Assembly (NCBI GenBank): GCA_029582155.1
Contig: CM055905.1
Span: 10,876,995-10,940,994 of the forward strand
Reading direction: 5' to 3'
Source: Panopea generosa
Taxonomy: Eukaryota; Mollusca; Bivalvia; Adapedonta; Hiatellidae
Length of the DNA stretch: 64,000 nucleotides
Made by a program: the position numbers and the translations under genes. This document shows positions 1-12,121 of this stretch, piece after piece. Numbering within the stretch: position 1 is the stretch's first letter; each line of letters opens with the position of its first letter. Under the pieces are notes generated by a model. It saw only the letters and a program-made list of their open reading frames with translations. It was not told the DNA's origin and made no database searches.

Positions 1-116
1 GTAGATCTAAATGGGTATGTATCTGTAGATCTGAATGTGTATGTATCTGTAGATCTGAATGTGTATGTATCTGTAGAGCTAAATGTGTATGTATCTGTAG
101 ATCTGAATGTGCAATC
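1..116. repeat. 24-bp minisatellite, about 4.7 units, cut by window edge
   Basis: The unit gtagatctgaatgtgtatgt-atct repeats head to tail with few substitutions and continues to the left of the window. No coding role is seen. Confidence 0.9.
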
Positions 117-1320
117 CAGCCTTCGACCAACCAATACAGATAAAAAGATTGTAATTATTACATGTCTTCTGTTTTTCTTGTATAAACCGATATAAACATT
201 ACATTGTTATTCTGTAATTGGTTGCGTTGTGCGCTTTTAAGGGGTCACTGTATAACATAGTATAGACAGAGATATATGTCATATGTGCATTGGCAACTGC
301 AAAAAAAAAAATAACATCAAAATTAAAGTATATTCTATTTAGGAGTAATATAAACGTGTATCTTAACCTATGAATTTCTTTATACGTTCTTGATATGTTT
401 TCTGCAAGTGCTTATTCACAAGACCAAAAGAAACTATAACAATGTGTATTCATCCTAAATTACATTTTTATATGTATATGTTTTTGTTACAAATATATAA
501 CAAAGTGTATGGGACAGCCATTGATTTTTTTCCTGAAAAATTAATACGCAAGACAAAAACTTAGTTCCAAGTACACGATTTGTAAGATTAACGGAATGTA
601 TTATGCCGCTCAGTGTTAATGTCCGTTTCAAACACATAACGGAATGATATGTTAATGACTTCATTTTTAAACAAAAATGATGTAATTTAGGTATAATCTT
701 AAAAATGAAAAAGCAATAATTAACCGTAGCAACATGCCGTTTTCGAGATCATAGTCATTTTGGATAGAAATCGAAGTAAATCAAAAACAAATGCACTGCA
801 TTTTGTGAGTGAACATCCTCTCAGTGACATTTTATCACATACACAGCCGGTATGAATGGGAATGATGGCAAGTCTTATGTACAATACTTTCATATACAAG
901 CTTATTGAATCGGTTAAATCAAATAAAAATATATATTTGTCAGTATATCTCTGAAATAAAAAAAAACAATTTAAATGCTTTATGTGAAATTTAAAAAGAT
1001 CCAAACAGAACATATTTTTTAAGATTTAAAGAGTATTTCTTGCATTATTTCGATATTCATATTTGAAAAAAAATGAATATATATAAAATGGTAATGAGAT
1101 ATGACGGTTCTAATTATTTATTTTTTTTAATTTACGCTATAGTTTACGTGATATTATGTGTAAATATGCTATTATGACGTGCTATTTATGTCTGAAATAA
1201 AATATCTGTTCTGTTTTGTTCTTATTGACTATTTTAGGTAGAAAAAACTTTATAGTAACGTTTATTTAACTTTAGTCTGCAAATCGGACACAGCATTCCT
1301 GATTGTGTCCGTTACATAGC
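117..1320. other. Unassigned AT-rich DNA
   Basis: No gene, RNA or complete repeat was recognised. The short ORFs here have low-complexity, AT-driven composition and no recognisable domain. Confidence 0.5.
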
Positions 1321-1324
1321 AATA

Positions 1325-1500
1325 CTTTTGAGCACGTTGATTGGTCAGTTGTTTCAGGGAAAGTTTCAATGACGTCACATTTTAGTAAGCGTTCAATAGC
1401 TATGGCTTGTGAGACAGGCATGGGATTCTCTGCCTTTTGTATTGGGGTAAAATAGAACTGATTCGGATGATATCAGTTTCTGGGATATACTAATCTTAGT
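1325..1500 (+). repeat. CRE-carrying dispersed repeat, copy 1
   Basis: Shares gagcacgttgattggtcag, a perfect TGACGTCA palindrome and ttttagtaagcgttca with copies near 33.4, 38.3 and 58.0 kb. The last part (attcgg...gggatatac) aligns with the 33.4 and 38.2 kb copies. The class of element is unknown. Confidence 0.7.
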
Positions 1501-1589
1501 TCGCTTTTAAATATAACAAAAATATGGAAGATCCATACCATATAATGTTTAATCTATTTGATGCATATGTTTTATCAGTTCTAAATTAT

Positions 1590-2325
1590 AGTCGTTAAGC
1601 ATGGAATTTCGCAAAAGTAGACAACATTGAACGTGTTCACAGAAAGTTTTGCAAATGGATCCTTAATGTAAAATTATCTACAAATTCTTTATTTCTATAT
1701 TCCGAGTTAGGTCGACTTTCATTATATATAGAAAGATATCTGAGAATTGTTAAATACTTCATTAAATTACATGGGGTTTAGCAATATAATTGTATTCTAC
1801 GGTCAATAGTAAATAGTCAAAGAAGGGACAATGACGAAACTCACAATTCTCTATTTTACATAACGAATGATATGCAGACGTTTGGATGTTTTCAGAATCA
1901 GTCAATATTAACTGTTTCATACCGTTATAACGAACAAGGCTTAGAGATATATACGTTGGAAATTGGCGTGAAGATGTGGTCACATATACATCTTTATATA
2001 TACACACAGATATTTAAAACAAACATTTGAACCGTCTTCTTTTTAAGTGTTGAAATTATTATATATAGAAAAACTATAGCTACGTAAAAAATGGTTATCA
2101 TCACATGTACTAGATATAGAAACAGGACGTTTATGTTTATGTTTTGACTTAAATGACATTGACGACGGATACCATTTCATACTTATTTGCCCATTTTATT
2201 ATGATCTGAGAAAATTATAATATTATTCAACTCATCCAAGCATGTTTAAATACATTAACCTTCTTAATATTGACAAAAAAATCAATTTTAAACAAACTTG
2301 CAACTTATTGTATTAAGGGTTTCAA
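1590..2325 (+). pseudogene. LINE reverse-transcriptase 3' end, degenerate
   Basis: Conceptual translation, with stops and frame changes, gives the post-RT region of a non-LTR retrotransposon ORF2. NIERVHRKFCKWILNVK comes first, then SELGRLSLYIERYLRIVKYF. Further on are a cysteine/histidine stretch resembling GRLCLCF..D..YHFILICPFY and finally HPSMFKYINLLN. This order (core helix, ELGR-P-like motif, Cys-His 'YHF-CP' motif, C-terminal helix) is typical of CR1/L2-like LINE proteins. Several stops show it is dead. The clade is inferred from motif order only. Confidence 0.75.
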
Positions 2326-2330
2326 ACGAC

Positions 2331-2637
2331 ACCGCAGCGTGGTGTAGTGGTAGAGCGTTCACCTCGCATGCGTAAGGTCGTGGGTTCGACCCCCGGCCGG
2401 GTCATACCCAAGACTTTAAAAATGGTACTAGAAACTTCCTCGTTTGGCACTCAGCATTTAGAGGACAGTTCTAGGTATGGTCGGCCCAGTATCAGTATAA
2501 TGTTACTGGGTGGGGTATCATACCATGTATCTGCGGCATGATACTCCAGTGTGACAGCGCTCAGAATACTGTCTCAAGTAGACACAGTCGCGATAGGACT
2601 GAAAAAGTGTTGAAAGCGACGCTAAACACCATACAAC
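2331..2637 (+). mobile_element. SINE family A, copy 1 (full length)
   Basis: The 5' tRNA-like head has a box A (tggtgtagtggtagagcg) and box B (gggttcgaccccc), with a tctgcat-type anticodon region (cctcgcatgcg). A 230-bp body and the tail gcgacgctaaacaccatac follow. The same sequence recurs at 6.8, 9.5, 27.8 and 35.4 kb. Confidence 0.9.
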
Positions 2638-3608
2638 TCAAACTCAGGGGTAATATTTTTTAATTCCGTAGTTTTATCAAATTAATTATTATGCCAATTT
2701 AGAGCACGTTGATTAATTTATCAAATAGACATATAAAATGGCAAGTACTTGTCTATAGTTCTTAGGTCTGTCTCCACCATTAAAACTTGATATCTTCCTT
2801 TTGTTTTATAATACAATGTTCATGTTATATATGGCATATCGAGTTTTATAGGTGGAAAAAGACCTAAGAATGAAACTTACTAGAGCCACTATCCGCAAGT
2901 AAATGGCACACTTTTTTACATACAGTTTTTGAACCGAGTGGGACATGAGCCTATGATCTCAGCGGTGAGAGGTCAGTGATCTTGAGACTGCGCCTTTGAC
3001 CACTCGATCATATGAATAAACAAATAATAAAAAACAATATCTAAAAAGCTTATTTATTTAAAAACTTAAAGATTCAGATTTTTGTTATATTATGGTGCAT
3101 TCAGCAAAGGTCAACCATGTCACTACATATACATATGACTGGCTAATAAGATAGGATGACAGGCTCCTGGAGATAAATAATAGCCTTAGGGTTATCATGA
3201 TGTGTAGTTGACAGTAGGTTTTGTCATATGATATGGGTGGGGTTTTAAGGTCCGTAATTAAGAAACTGACCAATTGAAAGGTAGCAATGAATTGGCCAAT
3301 CATAGCATAGTTAATTATTCAGCTAGAGCCGGATTTTAAGAGAGGGAGGGCAGTCAGTTAGAAGGTAGATACGAATCTGGTAACATGTCAGTTTAAAACT
3401 AGGTTTAGTTAAGACGAGCGAAAGCGAGTTTCAAATGTTGGCTTTGTGATTTCGAACTTATATGCGAACTATATAAATATGTGAATAAAATGACTTATAT
3501 AAAACCACCATGTTGGAGTCGGTAATAACACATTTTCATAACTCTTTTGATAAATTCATTCAGATTTAGGGGTAGAATACAAAGATTATTATACAAAGTT
3601 TTGTCAAA
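2638..3608. other. Mostly unassigned; SINE-C head at about 2930-3000 (minus)
   Basis: The minus strand of 2930-3000 reads gagtggtcaaaggcgcagtc then cactgacctctcaccgctgag. This matches the tRNA-like head of SINE family C (see 33.9 kb). Nothing else is recognised. Confidence 0.5.
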
Positions 3609-3610
3609 TA

Positions 3611-3712
3611 TTGGAATATATCGTACTTGTACGTAGTGCAGTGAAATTCATATTTGACTGCGCCTCTTCCAATATTGTTTTCACCACAATACGTACTCGT
3701 ACAATATATTCC
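3611..3712. mobile_element. About 100-bp palindromic MITE
   Basis: The left arm ggaatatatcgtacttgtac pairs with the right arm whose reverse complement is ggaatatattgtacgagtac. The arms extend about 34 bp with few mismatches around a short centre. A related fragment sits at 12.54-12.63 kb. Confidence 0.65.
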
Positions 3713-4344
3713 CATATCGTTTTACAGATTGTGTGTGCTGAAGACGTCTTCGAAATATTTAATCTTGGATAAAACACAAATACTCGCTGTGACAATCCGA
3801 TTAAACGATCCCATGTAAGCACAAATTGCAACAGAGAAAAGAAAACAGAAAATTCGGGTTTATTAGCTCATCCTTTTAACGATGAACACCGATACACTAT
3901 TGCAATTAACTGGTTAATTTTTAATGTTTAGAGAAAATTTTAATATTTTTAAACAAATAACTACGGTGACTACTAGTGTGTTAACACTTCCATAGTATGT
4001 TATACAATGTGTGTATTTAATTTTCTTAAAAAAAAAAGTCTCTCTTAAACTTAAGGTTAAAGATCTTTTGTTAAATTCGGACTTGATTTTGTTACTTTTT
4101 CTAATTTTGTTTTCGGTAATAATATTGATGGGAGACCACGTTCATGTTGGACTTCGTGAATACTAATAAACAACGCATATGGCATCAACTTAATTCAGTG
4201 AATTTAAACTTAACAACAGTATCTAAATCATTAAGTAATAATTAATGCACTTCTTCCAACTTATTTTATCAATATGGTTATTTAAAATACAACCGTTGAT
4301 AATTGATATTTTACTTTTACTAAGACTAGTTTTAACTTTACCCT

Positions 4345-4612
4345 TTACTTCATATAGACGCCTTTGGATACCTCTAACATAGTCGCCTTTGGACACCTCT
4401 AATATAGACACCTTTGGGCACCTCTAATATAGACAACTTTGGGCACCTCTAACATAGAAACCTTTGGACACCTCTAATATAGACGTCTTTAGACACCTCT
4501 AATATAGACGCCTTTGGACACCTCTAACATATGCGCCTTTGGACACCTCTAATATAGACACCTTTGAATACCTCTAACAAAGAAACCTTTGGACACCTCT
4601 AATATAGAAGGC
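4345..4612. repeat. 25-bp minisatellite, about 10 units, inside MITE
   Basis: Tandem agacacctttggacacctct-aatat with scattered substitutions. The shared unit with the 55.9 kb copy shows that the array travels with the element and differs in copy number (about 10 versus 5). Confidence 0.9.
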
Positions 4613-4655
4613 TTTTGAATTATTGGGTGAATTATGTTTATATTAACTGACAGAA

Positions 4656-4726
4656 TGGAAAACAGTGCAGGAAGTGTTCAGATTGCACGTTACGAGCAAT
4701 CTGAACTCTTTCTGCACTGTTTTCAA
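4656..4726. repeat. Hairpin, about 28-bp arms
   Basis: Arm gaaaacagtgcaggaagtgt-tcagattg and its inverted partner caatctgaactctttctgca-ctgttttc flank an 11-base loop, near the right end of the MITE. The 55.8 kb copy keeps only one arm. Confidence 0.85.
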
Positions 4727-4779
4727 AGGCCTTCTGTGATTGGTGTGGGAAAACGCGTATCTATAGAGTAAAGGGTTAA

Positions 4780-5779
4780 AGGAAGAGGCCCCACTTATAT
4801 CGCCGATATATTTTCGATATTAGCAGTAAAAAAGCACATTTATATTATACATCATGTATTATGGATATTCTGTTTAATAACTTATATTGTATTTTGTATC
4901 TGTAGTGTAAAGTTCTTTAAATTTGTTGACCAAATACTAAATCGCGGTCCGCGATAAAGTCACTTATTGGTCAGTATCGGGTTGTGCAAAAACGTTAATG
5001 AATTTTTCAAAAATGAGATAAACTACAAGGACGGAATCAACCATTATCTTTGACATGTCTCTTTGTGATTTGATAAACATTCCATAATTTATTGAACAGA
5101 AAGATATAGGTGACGCATCTTTAATATATTTTAAAATTAACTTAGCTTGGTTGTAGTGTGAATTACATACAGGTAATCAGCTCTATACGAGTGTATTTAT
5201 TTATTAAAGAATATTCTTATTTTCCATATATACATTTGATTGTTCTGAGTTGAAAATATTCCAATCATTAACCGGCATATTGGCTAAGCTAAATTTATCG
5301 AAGGTGACATTTATGGAAACAGATATTGACAAGTAGGAAAATACTTAAATTGTAATTGTCAATCAAACATGTTTCTTTATTTCAAGTCGTTAAAAATAAA
5401 AGTACTAATTATTATAGAAAAAAGACAGTATACCTACTTTAATTTTCAACTACAAAATAAATCATATTTATCTTTCAGTAATTGTAAGAATTAAATTAAT
5501 TGCTTATGTCATCAAAATTAAGTGCTCTTTATGTTACTGCTGGTATTGTATCATCACTTCACAAGGTATGTAGCGAATGTTGACCGATTCATCATTTCAG
5601 GTATGTTATTTGAGATTTTAACATTAAAATTAAAATGTGCTCACGGCAAAAGATAGCAAAACGTGGTTCCTAAAATCGGCTAATGAAGTAGTTTGCATAT
5701 GTCACTACCCATTTGGCACATGCATTATGACCAAATGTATGTGGACAGACTTTGAAAAGCGCTAGTTATCTGTTTTGAA
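4780..5779. other. Unassigned AT-rich DNA
   Basis: No ORF above noise, no tRNA-like box pair and no repeat shared with the rest of the window was seen. Confidence 0.5.
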
Positions 5780-6272
5780 AACAATATTCAACAAACTGTT
5801 TAGCTGCTCGCATATGTCCATAATGTTTGTTATTTCTGAATATTAACACTAAAAAAGGACAACAATCTTTCAACAAATTGCTTAGACACTAGAAACGTTT
5901 TAAAGTTACGAATATATAAAATGTTTGTAAATTCCAAATGTTAACACTAAAACAGAAAATAATATCACTACAAGTTGCTTAGATACTGGAGCGTTTTAAA
6001 TTATATGTCTCCAAACTATTTGTAATTTCCAAATATTAACGCTAAAAAGGAAAATGATAGCTCAACAAAACACAGTTTAGATACTGGAACGTTTTAGAAA
6101 ATATATATCCAAATTTTCATCATTTCCAAATGTATACACTAAAAAGGAAAATAATAGCTCAACAAAACATAGTTTAGATATTGGAACGTTTCAAAAGATA
6201 TATATCCAAAATGTTTGTAATTTCCAAATGTTAACACTAAAAAAAGAAAATAATATCTAGATTCTAAAATGG

Positions 6273-6321
<49 letters not shown>

Positions 6322-6475
6322 TAAATGTTTGTGATATCAAAACATAAGCACTAAAAAGGGATTATAATAGATCAATAAAACAAGCATTGCTAAGATACTG
6401 GAACGTCCTAATTCCAAATATTAACCATAACAAGGAAAATAATAGCTCAACAAAACATACATTCTAAAATACAAA
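5780..6475. repeat. Degenerate tandem repeat of about 97 bp, about 7 units
   Basis: Each unit carries tttgtaatttccaaatgtta-acactaaaaagg, then aacaaaac and gatactggaacgtttta. The motif ttccaaat or its variants recurs near 5834, 5932, 6027, 6124, 6222, 6336 and 6412, so spacing is about 95-99 bp except where an AT tract expanded. Confidence 0.8.
6278..6319. repeat. (TA)n microsatellite
   Basis: Pure ta dinucleotide run of about 42 bases inside one unit of the 97-bp tandem repeat. Confidence 0.95.
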
Positions 6476-6760
6476 CCTATTACTATGTGCATGCAGGCAC
6501 GTACTACACTTAGGTCACAGTAAACGTGTTCTTATAAAATTTTTTTATAAAATCAAAACAATGAGTCTACCATTACCAGGTGATCAGCAAGTTCGCTAGA
6601 GGTCAGGCAGTGCATTATCAAACGCTAACTTTGATTCCTTCAACCAAAATTCGTTATTTTTGTTATATAATATATCCATATTTACACCTTAAAAGAACTA
6701 CCAGACGTAAGCCATACATAAACACGCACGAAATCATGCTATGTTCTGTTCTTGATTGAA

Positions 6761-7062
6761 ACCGCAGCATGTTCTAGTGGTAGAGCGCCCACTTTGCATG
6801 CGGATGATCCTGGGTTCGATCCCCGGTCATACCAAAGACTTAAAAAATGGTACTAGAAGCTTCCTCGCTTGGCGCTTATCATTTAGAGGATACTTCTAGG
6901 TCTGGACGGCCCAGTATCAGCATGTGACTGTGTGGAGTGTTACACCATATGCCTGCGACATGTACTCTAGCGTGGCAGCAGCACTCTGAATACTGTCGCA
7001 AGTTTACACCGTCGCGATATAACTGAAAAAGTGTTGAATGAGACGCTTATCCCCATACAACA
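6761..7062 (+). mobile_element. SINE family A, copy 2
   Basis: Head accgcagcatgttctagtgg with box B ctgggttcgatccccgg, the shared body (atggtactagaagcttcctc, cggcccagtatcag) and tail end ccccatacaac. It is more diverged than copies 1 and 4. Confidence 0.88.
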
Positions 7063-8211
7063 TCAACAAAAATGCCACCAGAACCACATCTACATGTACC
7101 ATCCGTATAATTTTACCTCGGTTACGGTTCTGATATTAAACCTACCACAAAAAAAATAAACACAATACCCACGTGCATGTATCACGGCCCAAGTCATAGT
7201 CATTTCTACTTATCCTTTGTTTTTGTCAAGTAACACCTATATTTTTGGCTACACTATCTTTGGTGACACCACTGATAATGATGCTGTTGAAAATTGCAGA
7301 TATGAAACCGTAGAAAATGTCCAACACAAAAATGATGTCAGATGAAAGAACAGCCCAAAGAGTTATAGACAAATGACGTGGGAAACTCAGTAAAAGAGAC
7401 AAAAACAATACTTAAAACGAGTTGTTAACGTTCACCCAGCGTTTTGTGGTGTACGCGTTGAGAAAACGCAGGCGTGGTGTCGTTACCGCAGTTTGATGAC
7501 TTAAGTAATTATTGGAAGATGAAATCATTGATGCGGCTTTTGATTAACAAAGGGATATCCTTGTTGAAGAAAAACATACAAAAATAATCATTTAAATGTT
7601 TTAAAAATAAAACGTGCAAAAATACCAATTTATACCAGGAAATATACACGTGCCGATATATCTTTGTGGCAAAATACGAAGTTAATTTTAACGAGAAAAT
7701 ATGCAAAAAACCTTATATCAGTAGGCCGGAAGAAAACAAAACTATCGTCAAAGGTTTAACAGTCCGTGAATTTCTTCGATATTGCAACATATTGTGTTAA
7801 TATATGATAATTATATACATAAAACATATCAATATATAAAAAAAACAGCTGCCACACTCAATGCTTTCCGCTATTTCAACCTGAAAATCAAAATCATATC
7901 TCCAAAGAAAAACAGTCTTTCTGTATTGAATATTTTTTCATTCATTATTTTTAATTTAATTTTCAATGTTTATTTTCTCATTTCAAATAAAAATCCAGTT
8001 AAGAAACATCTACCGTATTATAGTTTTCGAATCTACGAACTGCCCCCAACGTATTTACTTCCAAAACATCGCCTTTACTAGTAAAATATATCAAATTATG
8101 ACACAGCAAAAATGTATTGATATTGTAAAAAACTTGTATATTACTCTCGCTCAAACATATTATTGAAATTCACACACACAAAAAAAAACAACTGAAATTA
8201 ACCTGTTATAT
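7063..8211. other. Unassigned DNA
   Basis: Short open frames of 60-99 codons occur on both strands, but they are Lys/Ile/Phe/Tyr-rich as expected from AT-rich DNA. No domain is recognised. Confidence 0.45.
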
Positions 8212-8416
8212 AGGATATATTCCTGACGATCACCGTAACTGATGCATTCCTTGACTATCCATCAAGTCCGTGGTATGATATTGCGTTTTGTGGTCGTTTA
8301 ACTCCTCACCCTAAAACTTCATATCTGCAACAGCTTAGGAAGGAAACCGATGAGGTCCATCTTAGGTTTGCTATGAAACGTGCTAACTTAGTACTCACAT
8401 ATTGGAATTCATGAGT
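8212..8416 (+). pseudogene. Coding-like stretch of unknown identity
   Basis: An open frame without a start codon reads ITVTDAFLDYPSSPWYDIAF, then CGRLTPHPKTSYLQQLRKET and KRANLVLTYWNS, ending in tga at 8414. Its balanced amino-acid composition differs from the AT-driven junk around it. I do not recognise the family. It could be a decayed transposon exon or chance. No neighbouring fragment in a compatible frame was identified. Confidence 0.25.
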
Positions 8417-9221
8417 CTAGTTATAATATATATTTTCTTCGTTGATAAGTTAATGGAAATAATAAGTTAAAAGAAATTTTGTTTTTTTCAAGTCTTATGA
8501 AAGATTAACTTGATTGTAAGATATCGGTAAATGTACACTTTTTAACGTGTTTTTATAAAACCGCCTTTCGTAGAATGATGTAAGGGTTTACCTGTTACCA
8601 TTGTCCGTCTGTTCGTATGTCTGCTCGGAAAATGTTTCCGATCAATAAGTTCTGAAGAAGTATTTGTAGTTAACTCGGCCAGGTTCGATATTTGTTAACG
8701 TCGGTCAAATTTGATTGTCGTTAAAATGGTTTCCGATCAATAGCGGGGGCATTAGTGTCGACAAGACACACATCTAGTTTATACCGGATCTAAGGCATGG
8801 CAAAGTATGCATAGCATAACCATGTCTGTAGCAATATACGTTGCTTCCATATGCAAAAAGTAAATTAAATATTGAGGGACTATGAAGTGGCTCGAAAAAC
8901 ATTATACTGCCCACGCCGTTGCAAACGAGCGTAATGCGAGTCTGCTATTTTCTCTTCTTAGTTTCGTTCTTTCCTTCTCCAAAACAAAACTGTTACACCA
9001 GTGTAAGCGGTTACTACAAGCAGCCACATTTGCTATTTCCCATTTTTATGTTTCAAGAGCAAAGTAACATGTATTAAGCAACAACCTGTCTTAAAAGGCC
9101 AACTCCATTGGCTGGCTGTTAAGGCAGATTTGAATGTATTTCTAAACAGATCCTTGTTTATGAAACAATTTCATTAAAAACACAAATTGTGACAGCCACA
9201 ACTCATTATAATGAAGTACAT
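8417..9221. other. Unassigned DNA
   Basis: No gene or recognisable repeat. A 61-codon open frame at 8882 has no recognisable motif. Confidence 0.45.
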
Positions 9222-9387
9222 GTAGGTGCACAACATTAAACGTTTATTTAAGTACTGTAAGGAAGAAGGTGCGCAACATTAAAACGTTTATTTAAGTATT
9301 GTAAGGAAGTAGGTGCACAACATTAAACGTTTATTTAAGTATTGTAAGGAAGTAGGTGCACAACATTAAACGTTTATTTAAGGACTA
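9222..9387. repeat. 43-bp minisatellite, about 3.8 units
   Basis: The unit aggtgcacaacattaaacgt-ttatttaagtattgtaaggaagt repeats almost perfectly. Confidence 0.92.
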
Positions 9388-9480
9388 AAAGCACAATTGA
9401 AGTTTTCATATTTGTGATGAAAAAACGTTGCGGTTTGTGTGATGTTCATGATGTTGTTGTCTGTTGTTGCTGTTGTTGTT

Positions 9481-9776
9481 GTTGTATTGTGTTTAACGTC
9501 GCTTTCAGCAATTTTTCAGTCATATTGCACCGGTGTCTAATTGAGACAGTATTCTGAGCGCTGTCACGCTGGAGTATCATGCCGCAGACACATTGTATGA
9601 TACCCCACCCAGTCACATTATGCTGACACCGGGCCGACCAAACCTATAAATGCTGAGCGTCAAGCGAGGAAGCTTCTAGTACCATTTTTAACGTCTTTGG
9701 TATGACCCGGTCGCGGACCGAATCAACGACCTTCCGTATACGAGGCGGACGCTCTACCACTAGACCACGCTGCGGT
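9481..9776 (-). mobile_element. SINE family A, copy 3 (minus strand)
   Basis: Read on the minus strand it has the head gcagcgtggtctagtggtag, box B-like gattcggtccgcgac, and the body and tail of family A ending gcgacgttaaacac. A (gtt)n tract adjoins the SINE 3' end at about 9455-9485, consistent with a simple-repeat tail. Confidence 0.9.
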
Positions 9777-12042
9777 CTTGATGTTCATGAAGCTTGATGG
9801 TTCTTCGGCAAAGTTAAACTAGAGTTAAGCTGATTATCACCTGATAAAAACTAAAACGTTTACTTTTAATACTTATATCTACATCATTGTTAAATAAACT
9901 ATTAAGTTATTTTGCCATTTTGGTCTCTGACGTGAGCGGCAAACGTCCTCGCTACCACATGTTAGTTGTGATTACAGACGATTACTACAGTTTTTCATGC
10001 GAATCAATTCCGCAAACAAAGAGAATCAACTCTGTCGAGTTGGGCCATGTTTGACGGCTCGGACTTGGTAATGAAAAAGACAATGAAAGGCAGTGCAAAA
10101 AGGTGGTTTACAATTAAGAAGCTTGTGATCAGTATCAATCGACGACAAAGTTTTCTTTTACTAGTTAAACCAGCCAGTGTCACTACGCACTATTTTACTA
10201 CAACTGACCCTATTTCATATGGTACCCTCATTTACGAATATGCCTCAAATTGTTATCTTGTATTGTGTTCAATATGTTAAATGTGTATACCGGCATAAAA
10301 TAATTGTGAATAGCAATTTAATCTGAATATAAAATATTACAAAAATCTTAATCTACAAATATGATCATTTGGTATAAAAACGTTAATTTTGAAACTGCGT
10401 CTTATTTAACGAGGGCATTATTAAGAGCTATTTTTCTTCAATTACGCGGTAAAGTTTTTTTTTTTTATTTTGATTGTCATTATAATGGGTATCAGAGGGT
10501 ATTTTGTGAGATTTTAAGCTAAATTTATTCATACACTATATCAAAATATTACAAAAATGCAATATTTTATTAAAAAATTGAAACAAAACTGACACTCGGT
10601 CGATATGATTTTGTTTTTAAGAATCCTAAACAGTTAAATTCAAGAGTATAATCATCGTTACCATGACAATTATATTTATCTGCATGCATCTATGTATTAG
10701 TTTAAATTAAATACTAGATGTAAACAATTTTAAATATCTTATTCGAATTTCTTGTAAAACCTCAATTATTTGCCAAGTATGGGTATGTTGTTGTGGATGT
10801 AATGACAATACATCTGTAGGGTAACATGTAGTTTTTATTTCTGACATTGCATAAACATACATTAAACTTAAACACTGGGAAGGTTTCGTTAAATTCTACC
10901 CATAGAAATGAATGAATGGTGTTTTACGGCACGTCGACACAAATAAATTGGCCATTTTGTGCGTGCAATTATCCATAGGAAAAATTGACGAAAAATATAT
11001 ATATTGTCTTTTAGACAGATTAATTAAAAAAGAGATTAATACTTAATTTGGGTTAAATGAAATGAGCAGATAGGGCCTCTCGACATAGAGATACAGACGC
11101 GCAGAAACAAAACGCTCCTATCGACGTAAATAAAAATGTAAAAATAAATTAAATGCATACCGTTCTTGTTTGTTCAAACTGTTAAACAATTTCCGGATCA
11201 ATCGTGCTGTTTATCTAAAGTATTATATTAATAAAGGTTCATATGTCGGCGGCAAAGACACTATGACATAAATTCGTTACCTTTTTTCGAATCTTTTATA
11301 AACGAGAAATTTTGTGAAATAATTATTGCATTATTCTGTAATATAAAAGAACTTGGCTGCTGGAAAGCCATGAATACATAAAGTATTTGAGTGTGCTGCC
11401 AATTTAATTAGGCAATAGTTTCATATCACGCGGTGCAAATAAATATCAATCAATTCTACTGACGTATTCATATTTATTCTTTCTTAAAAGGCGTTTTTTT
11501 AATGGTACCATGGTGCGGGTATGTGGCATCAAGGGTATATGACACGAATATACAGATGTATCCATAATTGTTACATGTATTATTGAAAAACGGACACTAA
11601 TGATTTTTTTTTAAAGTGGGTGGGGTTTTATACAAGTATCGTTACTGAAGTATTGAGAAAATTCATGTGCTGATTTAATTAGTCGATACTTGCCTACTGT
11701 AACTAATGATAAAAGGTGAAATGAAACAAAAGAACTGTGTTAATAACGCAAAATAAGAATTATTTCATTTCAAACGAAAATATAAATAAAACATGAGATT
11801 GATTTTAAACCTTCTTTCACTGAAATACGCAGTTTACTCAGTACAAAATAGCTCGGAATAAAATAAATAATCTCAAATATTTGTTTTATTGCTTATGTTA
11901 AACTTTTTGTTTGAATGCATGTTAACACTCTGTATTAATTGTTCTCTATCACGGTTCTTTTATACGTTCTCTAAGCTACAGTATTTTTAAAAGCTGATAT
12001 GCTACTATTTTTCAAAAAATGAATTAGTTTATACTAATGTAT
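9777..12042. other. Unassigned AT-rich DNA
   Basis: I found no supported gene. The 77-codon open frame at 10047 has no recognisable domain. No repeat shared within the window was seen. Confidence 0.45.
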
Positions 12043-12121
12043 TCTAGCTGGTCATCGGGCAGAACCGGGTATCAAACCCGCAACGTGGGCGGTACTTTCT
12101 CCACGACAATATTACCCAGAT
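12043..12121 (-). mobile_element. SINE family D fragment
   Basis: On the minus strand, cgtggagaaagtaccgccca is followed by box B-like gcgggtttgatacccgg and a ctgcccgatgaccagct tail. This matches the family D head seen at 46.9 and 51.9 kb. Confidence 0.55.

Larger units (their letters stand above)
4337..4779. mobile_element. piggyBac-like MITE with internal 25-bp minisatellite, copy 1
   Basis: Termini ccctttacttcata and tagagtaaaggg are inverted. They are flanked by ttta on the left and ttaa on the right, a decayed TTAA target duplication. Inside lie about 10 units of the 25-bp repeat agacacctttggacacctct-aatat, then a unique 60-bp stretch and a hairpin. A second, shorter copy in the opposite orientation is at 55.78 kb. 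TTAA plus CCCTTT ends are characteristic of piggyBac-type elements; no transposase is present. Confidence 0.75.
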
